A stretch of DNA of 64,000 nt, taken from UBA5314 sp964635975 (lineage in GTDB: Bacteria; Bacillota; Syntrophomonadia; Syntrophomonadales; Syntrophomonadaceae). The position numbers were made by a program, and so were the translations under genes. The DNA is taken from NCBI GenBank assembly GCA_964635975.1, contig CAZWPO010000006.1:71320-135319 (forward strand), written 5' to 3'. Position 1 is the first letter of the stretch, and every line of letters starts with the position of its first letter. Shown piece by piece: positions 53,213 through 62,663 of this stretch. The notes beneath the pieces are model-generated. The model worked only from the letters and a program-made list of their open reading frames with translations, was not told the origin of the DNA and made no database searches.

Positions 53213-55687
53213 TTATTCCAAACCATACTTGCCAAGCTTGCGATAAAGGGCTGAGGTGTGTATCCCCAGAACCCTGGCAGTCTGGACTTTGTTGCCGCCG
53301 GTCCTATCCAAGGCCTGCAGAATGATCTGTTTTTCCATCTGTTCAAGCGCTTCCGGCAGAGACGGATGACGGCCCTCCTCCTGGGCCTCTTCAAAATAGA
53401 CTTTTCCCAGCAGGCTGGGAAAGTGTTTGCCAGTAATGCTGCTCTCGCGGTTCATGTCAGCCAGGTTCAAGGCGCGTTCCAGTAAATTTTCTAATTCCCG
53501 TATATTACCGGGCCAGGCATAATTCCGTAAAATCTCGGTTGCTTTTTCTGAAACCCTGGTAATACTAGTGCCCAGGCGGCTGTTGAGCCTCTGCAGCAGA
53601 ACTTTCGCCAGGAGGGGAATATCTTCCGCCCGTTCTCTAACCGGAGGGATATGGAGCCTGACCACATTTAGGCGGTAGTAAAGATCCTGGCGAAATTTCT
53701 GCTCTTCCACCAGCTGCTCAAGATCCCGGTTAGTAGCGGCTATGACCCTTACATTCACGTAAATCGGCTTGGTCCCGCCTACCCGTTCCACCATCCGATC
53801 CTGCAGCACGGTCAACAGTTTTGTCTGCATAGCGAGAGGCATATCCCCTATTTCATCCAAAAATATAGTTCCGCCCGCGGCCAGTTCAAATTTGCCCGGT
53901 TTACCGCCTTTCTTGGCTCCGGTAAAAGCCCCCTCCTCATAGCCAAAAAGCTCGGATTCAAGGAGGTTTTCCGGCAATGCGGCGCAATTTATCCTTACGA
54001 AGGGATGGGCGCTGCGATTGCTCCAACTGTGAATGGAATGGGCGAACAGTTCTTTGCCGGTCCCGCTTTCACCGGTTATTAAAACTGTAGAAACAGTATG
54101 GGCTGCTTGCTGGGCCATGGATCTGGCTCTGACAAACGCCGGACTTTCCCCAATCAAGTCGCTAAACTGCCAGATAGCCCGGTATCCCTGACGGAGCTCC
54201 TCTCTATAGGCGTTCAGCTCCTTTTCCGTCTCCTGCAGCTTTTTCATGAGTATTTTAGCACCGGACATATCCATAAACAGACTGCGGGCGCAGGCGCCGA
54301 TGATTTCTCCGTCCTTAATGATGGGGAGGCGGGTTATGATATAATCCTGGCCATTTATGGGGTAAATGTCGGCCGGATCTATCCGGCCGGTTTGTAGTAC
54401 CTCTGGAAGTTGTGAAGTCGGCGTTACGTCAAGGATGTATTTCCCCACTACCTGGCTCTTTTCCAACCCCAGGGCAGCCAGATAGGTCTGATTCATTGCC
54501 GTGATCATACCGTCCTTATCCACTATTACATAAACCATGTAGGGACTCTCGATCAAGGCCTCGGAGATAGCCTGAAATTCCTTTTCCGTCTCCTGGAGCT
54601 TCTGCATCAATATCCGGGCGCCGGACATGTCCAGGAAAAGGCTCTTGGCGATCGCGCCAATTATTTTTCCGTCCTTTATCACAGGCATGCGGCTCATAAT
54701 AGTGTCGCGCCCGTTTATGGACCAGACGACTGCTTCATCAACCCGGCCGGTTTTCAAGACGGTGGGCAGCTCTGAGTTGGGGATCACTTCCAGGATATGC
54801 TTCCCCATTACATCCTCTTTCTTTAAGCCGTAGGCATCCAGGTAGGTCTGGTTCATTGTAGTGATATAACCGTCTTTATCGACGATGACATATACCATAT
54901 AGGGACTTTCCGTCAAAGCGGCCGATAAAGCTTCGAATTCTTTTTCTTTTTCCTGAAGTTTTTGCATCATTACCTGAGCGCCGGACATATCTAAAAACAG
55001 GCTCTTGCCGACGGCTCCGATGATCTCGCCATTCTTCATGATGGGCAGCCGGGTGACAATAGAGTCGCGCCCGCTTATGTCCCAGACGTCTGCTTGATCG
55101 ATGCGTCCGGTCCGTAAGACCTCCGGCAGTTGAGAGTTGGGTATGACTTCGGTAACGTGCCTGCCGATAGCATCTTCTTTTTTCCACCCCAGGGCATCCA
55201 GATAAGTCTGGTTCATCATAGTTATGCGCCCCTCCGTGTTCACGGCAACATAAACCATATATGGACTTTCGATCAATGCCTCGGCATAGGCCTGGAATTC
55301 CTCTTCGGTCTCCTGCAACTTTTGCATCAGAATCCGGGCTCCGGACATGTCCAAAAAGAAGCTCTGCCCTATAGCTCCCACGATTTCACCGTCCTTGATG
55401 ATCGGCAGGCGGGTGACCACTGTATCATTGCCGTTTATGGGCCAGATATCAGCTTTGTCGATGCGTCCGGTCGTTAATACTTCAGGCAGTTTGGAATGAG
55501 GAAGGATCTCGAGAACATGCCGGCCGATCACTTCATGTTTTTTGCGCCCCAGCAGATCAAGGAATGTTTGGTTCATAATGGTAATATGAGCTTCCTTGTC
55601 CACCATGACCAGAGCCATGTAGGGACTTTCAACTAAAAGCTCAAATATATTTCGATTATTGTATGTTGTCAACCCCAATACCCCCAA
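53213..55687 (-). CDS. Sigma-54-dependent activator with four tandem PAS domains
   Basis: 824 aa. Residues 20-500 are four PAS units of 120 aa each (ESPYMVYV, MNQTYLDALG, SLFLDMSGARIL in every copy). Residues about 515-750 are the AAA+ domain: Walker A GESGTGKE, GYEEGAFTGAKKG (GAFTGA loop for sigma-54 contact), Walker B IFLDEIGD. A Fis-type HTH ends the protein (NKVQTARVLGIHTSALYRKL). No receiver domain, so input is through the PAS units, perhaps redox or small molecules. Likely activator of the butyrate operon directly downstream. Start TTG 55687 or TTG 55678. Confidence 0.92.
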   Translation of the reverse strand: MGVLGLTTYNNRNIFELLVESPYMALVMVDKEAHITIMNQTFLDLLGRKKHEVIGRHVLEILPHSKLPEVLTTGRIDKADIWPINGNDTVVTRLPIIKDGEIVGAIGQSFFLDMSGARILMQKLQETEEEFQAYAEALIESPYMVYVAVNTEGRITMMNQTYLDALGWKKEDAIGRHVTEVIPNSQLPEVLRTGRIDQADVWDISGRDSIVTRLPIMKNGEIIGAVGKSLFLDMSGAQVMMQKLQEKEKEFEALSAALTESPYMVYVIVDKDGYITTMNQTYLDAYGLKKEDVMGKHILEVIPNSELPTVLKTGRVDEAVVWSINGRDTIMSRMPVIKDGKIIGAIAKSLFLDMSGARILMQKLQETEKEFQAISEALIESPYMVYVIVDKDGMITAMNQTYLAALGLEKSQVVGKYILDVTPTSQLPEVLQTGRIDPADIYPINGQDYIITRLPIIKDGEIIGACARSLFMDMSGAKILMKKLQETEKELNAYREELRQGYRAIWQFSDLIGESPAFVRARSMAQQAAHTVSTVLITGESGTGKELFAHSIHSWSNRSAHPFVRINCAALPENLLESELFGYEEGAFTGAKKGGKPGKFELAAGGTIFLDEIGDMPLAMQTKLLTVLQDRMVERVGGTKPIYVNVRVIAATNRDLEQLVEEQKFRQDLYYRLNVVRLHIPPVRERAEDIPLLAKVLLQRLNSRLGTSITRVSEKATEILRNYAWPGNIRELENLLERALNLADMNRESSITGKHFPSLLGKVYFEEAQEEGRHPSLPEALEQMEKQIILQALDRTGGNKVQTARVLGIHTSALYRKLGKYGLE

Positions 55688-55880
55688 CTCTATCTTTGCA
55701 AGTATTGTATCACCACCAGGTCCAAAGGTAGTAATGGATAATAAAACAATGTGAAAAAGACGCTAATAGAATTATAGCACCGCTTGAGCAAAAAGCTGCA
55801 CCGGTTAAGGCGAAGCTAGGACGGGTAGGCATCGTGCGCGCATCGGTGCGTGTGATTGCATTACGTTTTTCACCATCTTG

Positions 55881-56357
55881 TTAAGAGCGAGATGCTTGAT
55901 GCTTATGCAGCCTTTCCATTATATCCGGATTCGTAGTCCAGAACTCATTAAATATTTCGATCATATCTAGCGTCTCCATACTCAGGTGATGCTCTATGAG
56001 TTCCGTATCCAGCAGAAGATTGTCTTTTACCCCCAGGTTTTTTAAAAACGTCTCCAATGTCCTATGGCGGCGCCATAGGAATCCCCCAATACTCTTGCCT
56101 TTCTTAGTCAATTGGATGATGCCGTATTTCTCATAATTGAGATATCCCATTCCTGACAACTTTTGAACCACCTTCGATGCCGATGAAGCTTTGACATTAA
56201 GCTGATCAGCAAGACTGCTTATCCGTATATATCCTTCGTTTTGACAATGCTTATAAATCATCTCCAGATAATCTTCCATACTGGAGCTGAGGCCTTTTTT
56301 ATCCCTATTCAAAATCTCATATCCACGGGCTGTATAAAATCCCTGGTCATTATCCAT
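55881..56357 (-). CDS. DtxR/MntR-family metal-dependent regulator
   Basis: 158 aa from ATG 56357 (the frame continues to 56447). Family start FYTARGYEILN, SSMEDYLEMIYKH, winged helix (ISSLADQLNVKASSASKVVQKL) and the metal-site helix (TELIEHHLSMETLDMIEIFNEF). Divergent from feoAB, so iron-dependent repression of ferrous iron uptake is the natural reading; manganese sensing is possible. Confidence 0.87.
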   Translation of the reverse strand: MDNDQGFYTARGYEILNRDKKGLSSSMEDYLEMIYKHCQNEGYIRISSLADQLNVKASSASKVVQKLSGMGYLNYEKYGIIQLTKKGKSIGGFLWRRHRTLETFLKNLGVKDNLLLDTELIEHHLSMETLDMIEIFNEFWTTNPDIMERLHKHQASRS

Positions 56358-56450
56358 GAACAAACATCTTCCTTCCTCAAGGAATCCCTGTGGATTTTTG
56401 CTCCGATAAGCAATCTGTTTGAGTAACCTTTGGGAGCTTAGCTTCATAGT

Positions 56451-56489
56451 ATAAGTCGTGGGAAAGAGTCTTTCTTACCACTAACTTAT
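56451..56489. promoter_or_regulatory. Interrupted dyad between the DtxR-like gene and feoA
   Basis: ATAAGT (56451) with ACTTAT (56484), GTGG (56458) with CCAC (56478), AAAGA (56463) with TCTTT (56469) form a nested imperfect palindrome in the divergent promoter region. Candidate operator of the DtxR-like regulator. Confidence 0.5.
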
Positions 56490-56528
56490 GCTCGCTGTTT
56501 TAAGAAATATGATTTAAACGGAGGAATT

Positions 56529-56780
56529 ATGATGGCCAATTTGATACCATTGCATGATCTAGCGCCTGGCAGCTCCGGGAAAGTAAAAAAACTGCTCGCC
56601 ATAGGCAGCGAGAGAAGAAGAATACTTGATTTAGGCCTCATCTACGATACAAACGTGAAAGTACTGAGAAGAAGTCCTTCTGGAGATCCCGTAGCCTACG
56701 AAATCAGGAGAACGGTTTTTGCCCTCCGCTCGGAGGAGGCAGGTAAGATCCTGGTTGAATGTTTGGAAACAGGTGTCTAA
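56529..56780 (+). CDS. feoA: FeoA ferrous iron transport accessory protein
   Basis: 83 aa SH3-like protein (LHDLAPGSSGKVKKLLA, RRRILDLGLIYDTNVKVLRR, DPVAYEIRRTVFALRSEEA), which supports FeoB. GGAGG before ATG; 12 bp before feoB. Confidence 0.93.
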   Translation: MMANLIPLHDLAPGSSGKVKKLLAIGSERRRILDLGLIYDTNVKVLRRSPSGDPVAYEIRRTVFALRSEEAGKILVECLETGV

Positions 56781-56792
56781 GGAGGATCATTA

Positions 56793-58940
56793 GTGGGATT
56801 AACAGCTCAATCAACCGGCTTCCGGGCTAATAGAGACCTATTCGGGATAAAAATCGATTCTCCGGATAATCTGGTAATAGCTTTAGCGGGGAATCCTAAT
56901 ACCGGTAAAAGTACGGTTTTTAACAGCCTGACCGGTTTAAATCAGCATACTGGAAACTGGCCGGGGAAGACCGTAAGCAATGCCCAGGGAAAATACATCT
57001 ATAAAGGGAGACAACATATTCTGGTGGATCTGCCGGGAACCTACTCACTGATGGCAAACTCGGCTGATGAGGAAGCAGCCCGCGATTTTGTCTGCCTGGC
57101 AAGACCGCATGCAATAGTGGCGGTTACTGATGCCACCTGTCTGGAAAGAAATCTGAACCTGGTTTTGCAGTTGCTTGAAATCAGTGACAATGTAGTAGTA
57201 TGCGTGAACCTTATGGATGAAGCGAAAAGAAAAAACATTGAAGTGGACCTGCCTAAACTTTCGCAGCTTTTAGGGGTGCCGGTGATTGGAACCAATGCCC
57301 GGAAAGGACAGGGCTTGGACGAGTTAAAAGACGCGGTCTACCGGGTGGCCACTGGTGAAGAAAAGTCCCAGCCCATCAAAGTGGTGTACAGCCAGAAAGT
57401 AGAAAATGTTATTGATTTTCTGGAACCATTGATAAAAGAAAGAACCGGTGATAAAGCTCCCAGCAGATGGCTGGCTATAAGATTATTGGAGGGGGAAAAA
57501 ACAGCTCTTCCCGCTCTTGAATTCCACAAGGAAGGCGAGTCAGGAGAAAAACTAGGTGAGATTATCGAATTGGTTCAGAAATCACCATCAGCGTCTAGTA
57601 TACAGGTGGAGAAGGATGAACTCGAGGAACATGTGGCGACCAGTATTGTCAAACTGGCTGAGGAAATCGCGGAAAAAACCATCCGGTATGAAAATGAAAA
57701 GTATAATCTCCTGGATCACAAAATCGACAATATATTAACCTCCAGAATCCTTGGAATTCCTATTATGCTGAGCTTATTGGGGATGGTATTCTGGCTGACT
57801 ATTCAAGGGGCCAACTACCCTTCCGAAGTTTTATCTACGGGGCTATTCTGGCTAGAAGCGCGTTTGACTGATTTATTTATGGGGGCGGGATGGCCGGCTT
57901 GGCTTCATGGGGCGCTGGTGCTGGGTGTGTACCGTACTATGGCCTGGGTGGTCTCAGTAATGCTGCCTCCCATGGCAATTTTCTTCCCCTTGTTCACCTT
58001 ATTGGAGGACTCTGGTTATTTGCCCCGCATCGCCTTTAATCTCGACAGCTTTTTTAAAAAGGCCTGTGCGCATGGAAAACAGGCACTGACCATGTGTATG
58101 GGCTTTGGCTGCAACGCGGCCGGGGTAATTTCCTGCCGGATCATTGATTCTCCCAGGGAAAGGCTCATTGCAACCATAACCAACAACTTTGTGCCTTGCA
58201 ATGGACGTTTTCCTACTTTGATCGCCCTGGCTATGATATTTGTAGCCGGAACAACCGGCAGATATCAATCCGTCCTGGCTTCCCTTACGATTATGGGAGT
58301 GATAGTATTAGGCGTCGCTCTAACGCTGCTCATTTCCAGGATTCTATCCAGAACCATCCTTAAGGGGATGCCTTCTTCTTTTACCCTGGAGCTTCCCCCT
58401 TATCGCAAACCCCTGATGGGGAAGGTAATGGTGCGCTCCATTTATGATCGCACTCTGTTCGTTTTGACCAGGGCGGTAATGGTAGCTGCTCCCGCCGGTC
58501 TACTCACCTGGACCCTGGCCAATGTTCAGTTGGGAGGCACAAATGTTTTGCAGCTTGTCGCTCAGACTCTGGACCCCATCGCCTACTATTTGGGCCTGGA
58601 CGGATATATTCTGCTTGCGTTTATTTTAGGATTTCCGGCTAATGAAATCGTAGTGCCGATAATTATCATGAGCTACCTCTCTACTGGTAGTTTAACGGAA
58701 TTGGATAGCTTGAGGGACTTACAGAATTTGCTGGTGTCCCATGGATGGACCTGGCTCACCGGGGTATGCACCATGCTTTTTTGCCTTAACCACTTTCCCT
58801 GTGGAACCACCATGCTTACCATCTATAAAGAGACGCAAAGCAGGAAATGGTCCCTGTTCGCCTTTCTCATTCCTACCGTCACTGGAATCGTTATCTGCTT
58901 TATGGTGACTCAGACCGTTCGCTTTCTAAATATAGTGTAA
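56793..58940 (+). CDS. feoB: FeoB ferrous iron transporter
   Basis: 715 aa. N-terminal G domain: G1 GNPNTGKS, G2/G3 region GNWPGKTVSNAQG and LVDLPGTYSL, G4 NLMDEA. A helical GDI-like linker, then the membrane core with two Gate motifs and the CMGFGCNAAGV segment. Imports Fe(II). GTG start after GGAGG. No feoC was seen downstream. Confidence 0.95.
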   Translation: MGLTAQSTGFRANRDLFGIKIDSPDNLVIALAGNPNTGKSTVFNSLTGLNQHTGNWPGKTVSNAQGKYIYKGRQHILVDLPGTYSLMANSADEEAARDFVCLARPHAIVAVTDATCLERNLNLVLQLLEISDNVVVCVNLMDEAKRKNIEVDLPKLSQLLGVPVIGTNARKGQGLDELKDAVYRVATGEEKSQPIKVVYSQKVENVIDFLEPLIKERTGDKAPSRWLAIRLLEGEKTALPALEFHKEGESGEKLGEIIELVQKSPSASSIQVEKDELEEHVATSIVKLAEEIAEKTIRYENEKYNLLDHKIDNILTSRILGIPIMLSLLGMVFWLTIQGANYPSEVLSTGLFWLEARLTDLFMGAGWPAWLHGALVLGVYRTMAWVVSVMLPPMAIFFPLFTLLEDSGYLPRIAFNLDSFFKKACAHGKQALTMCMGFGCNAAGVISCRIIDSPRERLIATITNNFVPCNGRFPTLIALAMIFVAGTTGRYQSVLASLTIMGVIVLGVALTLLISRILSRTILKGMPSSFTLELPPYRKPLMGKVMVRSIYDRTLFVLTRAVMVAAPAGLLTWTLANVQLGGTNVLQLVAQTLDPIAYYLGLDGYILLAFILGFPANEIVVPIIIMSYLSTGSLTELDSLRDLQNLLVSHGWTWLTGVCTMLFCLNHFPCGTTMLTIYKETQSRKWSLFAFLIPTVTGIVICFMVTQTVRFLNIV

Positions 58941-59020
58941 ATTATCAAATCCAAAATTTTTTCCCCGCATCAATCCTGTAGCGCTGAGGTAAAGAAGCAA
59001 GATGCGTGTAAATTACAGTC

Positions 59021-59233
59021 TTAATCCGCAATAAAAAGGTAAACGAAAAACGATTCCGGTCTAATATATTTGCATTCTTCTGGATCAGGTACTATGTTTG
59101 CGATAACTTTCTTGCCATTACTCTGGGATGCATACTCCTCTCTTAGGTCATTCACTTGTTTAAGAACATCTTCCTTTGAATATGCTGATATAACGCACCC
59201 ACCCAGAGAACTATATCCCTTTGGTATATCCAT
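59021..59233 (-). CDS. Small hypothetical protein
   Basis: 70 aa, unrecognised, with a good AAAGGGGG ribosome site before ATG 59233. Begins MDIPKGYSSLGGCVISAYSK. Convergent with feoB. Composition looks coding. Confidence 0.5.
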   Translation of the reverse strand: MDIPKGYSSLGGCVISAYSKEDVLKQVNDLREEYASQSNGKKVIANIVPDPEECKYIRPESFFVYLFIAD

Positions 59234-59429
59234 TGTTTTGCCCCCTTTCTTTTATCCCCTATTTTATCCTAAAAAGAAATGGAGCATGGATGCTTTTTAT
59301 GACCCTGTCATATGCAAATCCACGCCACTCAATTTCCAACTAAAATGGCTTCCCAATAAATCTTTGAGAAAATCAAAGCCTAGACTATTCTCATTCCTTT
59401 ACCTGCAAGGCAACCAGCGCAACAAGAAA

Positions 59430-59479
59430 GGGGGAGATTTTAGACATATCGATCCAAAACGATGTCTCCGATCTCCCCC
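59430..59479 (-). terminator. Terminator of the Mop gene
   Basis: 9-bp stem (GGGGGAGAT / ATCTCCCCC) with an inner AGACAT/ATGTCT pairing; on the minus strand it is followed by TTTCTTG, 30 bp after the stop of the Mop-type gene. The 59234-59429 part of the gap has no gene. Confidence 0.7.
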
Positions 59480-59508
59480 GTATTATTTGGCTTGCACAAA
59501 AATGATAC

Positions 59509-59721
59509 CTAGTGATCTGTCGCCACCATGACACTTGAAGCTTTTACAACCGCGTAGACCTCTTTCCCAGGTGCTAGACCCAGGGTTTCTGCCGATGATT
59601 TGGTAATAACTGAGACAATTTCGACTCCACCAGGCAGTTCTATGACAACTTCAGTATTGACTGCTCCTTGCGCAACGCTCTTTACTACACCTTTCAATTG
59701 GTTTCGAGCACTGATCTTCAT
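59509..59721 (-). CDS. TOBE/Mop-domain molybdate-binding protein
   Basis: 70 aa from ATG 59721 (CAGGAGG upstream). Single Mop domain: MKISARNQLKGVVKSVAQGAVN and IELPGGVEIVSVITKSSAETLGLAPGKEVYAVVKASSV. Stores or buffers molybdate as a multimer. No molybdate transporter adjoins it. Confidence 0.9.
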   Translation of the reverse strand: MKISARNQLKGVVKSVAQGAVNTEVVIELPGGVEIVSVITKSSAETLGLAPGKEVYAVVKASSVMVATDH

Positions 59722-59840
59722 TAGAAGCACCTCCTGACGAATTTTATATAATAATGTTATCACTTGTATATATATTTAACAATTATGGCTAAATTCATCA
59801 TGTAGCCCATCAGGGCAACCCTACCCACTACCCTATAAGT

Positions 59841-62054
59841 TTAGCATTTGGAGTATCCGCAGCCCAGACAAGTATAACATCCTTCCATTGGAACAAAGCT
59901 CGGTTCTTTGCATTCCGGACAGATTCCCCATGTCCGGCCTTCCTGGCCTACCAGTTCTTGATGTTCCCTGTGATTCACATATTTCTCCAAGGCTACGGCT
60001 ATTGCGCTGGGGCAGCTTTTCCCTGAACTGAGCGGCTTGCCTGTACTTCTGGCCCTGGCCCAGGATGGACAGGTATGCGTGGACCTTAGCTGCTCGATAA
60101 TATCCTTTAAGGATACTCCCGCCCTGATAGCCATGGAGGTGAGCCGAGAAGCAGCCTCAGTAAATATCAAACATCCCCCGTCGCTGCCGGTCGTAATAAA
60201 GGTTTCAATAACCTCATCGGTGTATGGATCCCGATTTACAGTAAGATACATTTTCCCACAACCTGTATCAATTCTCTCAGTTATTCCTGTCGTCCACTGG
60301 GGGCGAGAATGAATATATCCCCGGGGAATAGATGGTTCTTTGAACAACTCTTGTTTCTCTCCTATTTCAATAATTCCCTGTTTTGATCCGTCTCGAAATA
60401 TAGTTATTCCTTTTAATCCATGTTTCCAGGCCTCAAAATAGATCTTCTCCACTATTTCAATTCCGGCATTATTGGGCAGGTTAATAGTCTTTGAGATGGC
60501 ATTATCCACCTCCTGCTGGAGGGCTACCTGCATTGCCAAATGATCCATGGGATCGATCTCCTGAGCCCCTTTAAACAACCGTTGTATATCCTCGGGAATC
60601 CCATGTACTCCCTGGCAGCCACCTCTGGTCGCTACTTCCTCAAGGATTTTTTCATCAATTCCCCTGTCTTTGCAGGCATCATGGAACAAGGGAGAAAATA
60701 TGCTGAGCTTTTGAGGTACTCCGTCCTTAAGATAAGTCTTCTTGTAGGCTATGGCGAAAATAGGCTCTATGCCGTATCCTTCCACTCCAGCCAGCAGCGT
60801 TATAGTGCCAGTAGGGGCAATGGTGAGACAGGAAGCATTTCTCCTCGGCTGATTATCTTTAGCGTAGACGGAATCACCCCACAAAGGGAAATTGCCCTTT
60901 AAAGTTCCCAGCTCGGCAGATGCTTCGTGCACTTGAGCCCGGATAAAAGCCATCACATCAGATGCTAGCTCTCTTCCCTCGACTGAATCATAAGGAAGCT
61001 TCATTTGAATCAGAAGATCATGGAGTCCTAATATTCCTAGACCTATCTTCCGGCTGGCTCGAGTATTTTTGGCGATGAAGTCCAAAGGGTATTCTCCTAT
61101 GTCAATCAGGTTATCCAGAAATCTTACCGCAATCCGTGCAGTCTCTTTAAGCCTGGCCCAATCTACATTATCACTGTTTTCATCTTTCATTAAAGCCAGG
61201 TTAATGGAACCCAGAAGACAGGACTCCCCGGGGCTTAAAGGTTGCTCCCCACAGGGATTAGTGCAATTCATAGGTCTAGTAGGGATAGGATTGGTCTCCT
61301 GAATTCTATCCAGAAAGATAAGTCCGGGATCACCACAGGACCAGGCAGCCCGTGTTATTTGTTCCCATAGTTGACGGGCGGGGATGGTTTTTCGTACCAA
61401 ACCATTGAACTGCAGATCCCAAGACTCATCTGCTGACACTTTATCCATAAACTCATGCGTAACGCCTATCGATAGATTGAAATTAGTTATTTCCCCTGAT
61501 AATTTACATTGAATAAAATCTTCTATCTCCGGATGATCGCAGTTAAGGATACCCATAAAGGCCCCTCTTCGAACTCCTCCCTGTTTGATCATGGCCGCAC
61601 TGGAGTCGTAGAGGCGTATAAGCTCAACCGCACCGCTGGCTTTACCCTTGGTGGTTCTAACCAGATCTCCCCGCGGACGAATCCGGGAGAAATTGTATCC
61701 TATACCCCCTCCGGATTTGGTTACCACAGCTGACTCCAAGAGAGTCTGGTACATGTCATACAAATCATCTTGAACATCCAGAACGAAGCAAGCTCCCGGT
61801 TGATGTTTTCGGTCTTCTTTGCCCATGTTGGCCCAGATAGGCGTAGAAGGAATAAACGATTTGGAGTCTAAAACTTTATGAAACTCTTTTTCCCAGTATT
61901 CCATATCCTGGTCAGGATACGCAGCTTCTGCTCTGACGGCTGTTTTACTTAGCCTTTGAACAGCCTGATCGGGAGTTTCAAGCACTTCACCTCGTTCATC
62001 TTTATCGGCATACCTCTCGTTAAAAATCATTAATCCATCACTGCTTAGCTTCAT
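59841..62054 (-). CDS. nrdJ: Adenosylcobalamin-dependent ribonucleotide reductase (class II)
   Basis: 737 aa. Catalytic NCTNPCGEQPL (active-site Cys and Glu), GESCLLGSINLALM, LTIAPTGTITLLAGVEGYGIEP and a C-terminal Cys cluster (CPECKEP, CYTCLGCGYSKC). Makes deoxyribonucleotides using B12 as radical source, so the cell depends on cobalamin, in line with the riboswitch-controlled uptake locus. AGGAGG site. NrdR-like boxes upstream. Confidence 0.95.
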   Translation of the reverse strand: MKLSSDGLMIFNERYADKDERGEVLETPDQAVQRLSKTAVRAEAAYPDQDMEYWEKEFHKVLDSKSFIPSTPIWANMGKEDRKHQPGACFVLDVQDDLYDMYQTLLESAVVTKSGGGIGYNFSRIRPRGDLVRTTKGKASGAVELIRLYDSSAAMIKQGGVRRGAFMGILNCDHPEIEDFIQCKLSGEITNFNLSIGVTHEFMDKVSADESWDLQFNGLVRKTIPARQLWEQITRAAWSCGDPGLIFLDRIQETNPIPTRPMNCTNPCGEQPLSPGESCLLGSINLALMKDENSDNVDWARLKETARIAVRFLDNLIDIGEYPLDFIAKNTRASRKIGLGILGLHDLLIQMKLPYDSVEGRELASDVMAFIRAQVHEASAELGTLKGNFPLWGDSVYAKDNQPRRNASCLTIAPTGTITLLAGVEGYGIEPIFAIAYKKTYLKDGVPQKLSIFSPLFHDACKDRGIDEKILEEVATRGGCQGVHGIPEDIQRLFKGAQEIDPMDHLAMQVALQQEVDNAISKTINLPNNAGIEIVEKIYFEAWKHGLKGITIFRDGSKQGIIEIGEKQELFKEPSIPRGYIHSRPQWTTGITERIDTGCGKMYLTVNRDPYTDEVIETFITTGSDGGCLIFTEAASRLTSMAIRAGVSLKDIIEQLRSTHTCPSWARARSTGKPLSSGKSCPSAIAVALEKYVNHREHQELVGQEGRTWGICPECKEPSFVPMEGCYTCLGCGYSKC

Positions 62055-62152
62055 AAATGGATCCTCCTCATAGGTTTATAATTCTCATTTACCTTTTGAA
62101 GAATTATTTAATTGCCCCGTCAGACACCGAAAAATATTTGCATCCCGCATAA

Positions 62153-62205
62153 CACTATATACAATATATAGTGCTCACCAAAGATACTAGCACTATATAA
62201 GGTGT
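62153..62205 (-). promoter_or_regulatory. NrdR-box-like repeats upstream of nrdJ
   Basis: A perfect 9-3-9 palindrome CACTATATA-CAA-TATATAGTG (62153-62173) and a further copy of the half-site, CACTATATAAGGTGT (62191-62205). Both match the half-site of the NrdR box (acaCwAtATaTwGtgt). They lie about 100-150 bp before nrdJ, as expected for NrdR control. Confidence 0.7.
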
Positions 62206-62407
62206 TTTACAAGGCTATAATACATTGCTTAAAAAGAGTGTTCATTTGGGGCAAGCAGGAACTTGGTTAGCGGGTTTCCTTTTCTTATTTGGTGGTTCGA
62301 CAGGAATAAATATGAGGCTCGAATCAATAGGACATAAACTATTCTTACTCCTTTTCTCCTGCAACTTAACAAGTATGTGGTAAAAAGATATGTTTTTTTC
62401 TTTTAAT
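62206..62407. other. Intergenic region, no gene seen
   Basis: Between the NrdR-like boxes and the Fic relic, AT-rich with no open frame of note. Bases 62591-62663, between the relic and the SRPBCC gene end, are also empty. Confidence 0.5.
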
Positions 62408-62590
62408 GTTTACATAGGTAAAAATCGAACAAATAATACCTATATTGAGACGTATATGCCATCAATTAAAATAAATTGCCTTTATTGCCGCCTAATGCGG
62501 AGCTTTAAACCAGGCCTGTTTTGAGACAGCGGGTCAGGGCGAATCGCGCACTCCGGAATTAAACGGAAATGCTGCAAGCTATTCCAGGGA
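62408..62590 (+). pseudogene. Decayed copy of the Fic promoter and 5' coding end
   Basis: GTTTACATAGGTAAAA and AATACCTATATTGAG recur here exactly as in front of the Fic gene, with the same 23-bp spacing of the ATAGGTA/TACCTAT arms. The bases that follow (TTTATTGCCGCCTAATG, then GTTTTGAGACAGCGGGTCAGG) align with the Fic N-terminal coding region but carry indels and stops. A relic left by duplication or gene loss. Confidence 0.8.
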
Positions 62591-62663
62591 GCTGATTGAC
62601 CTGCTTTTTTACAAATTCTAACCAAAATCCAATATATTGAGAAAGAATTTTCCAAACAATCGC

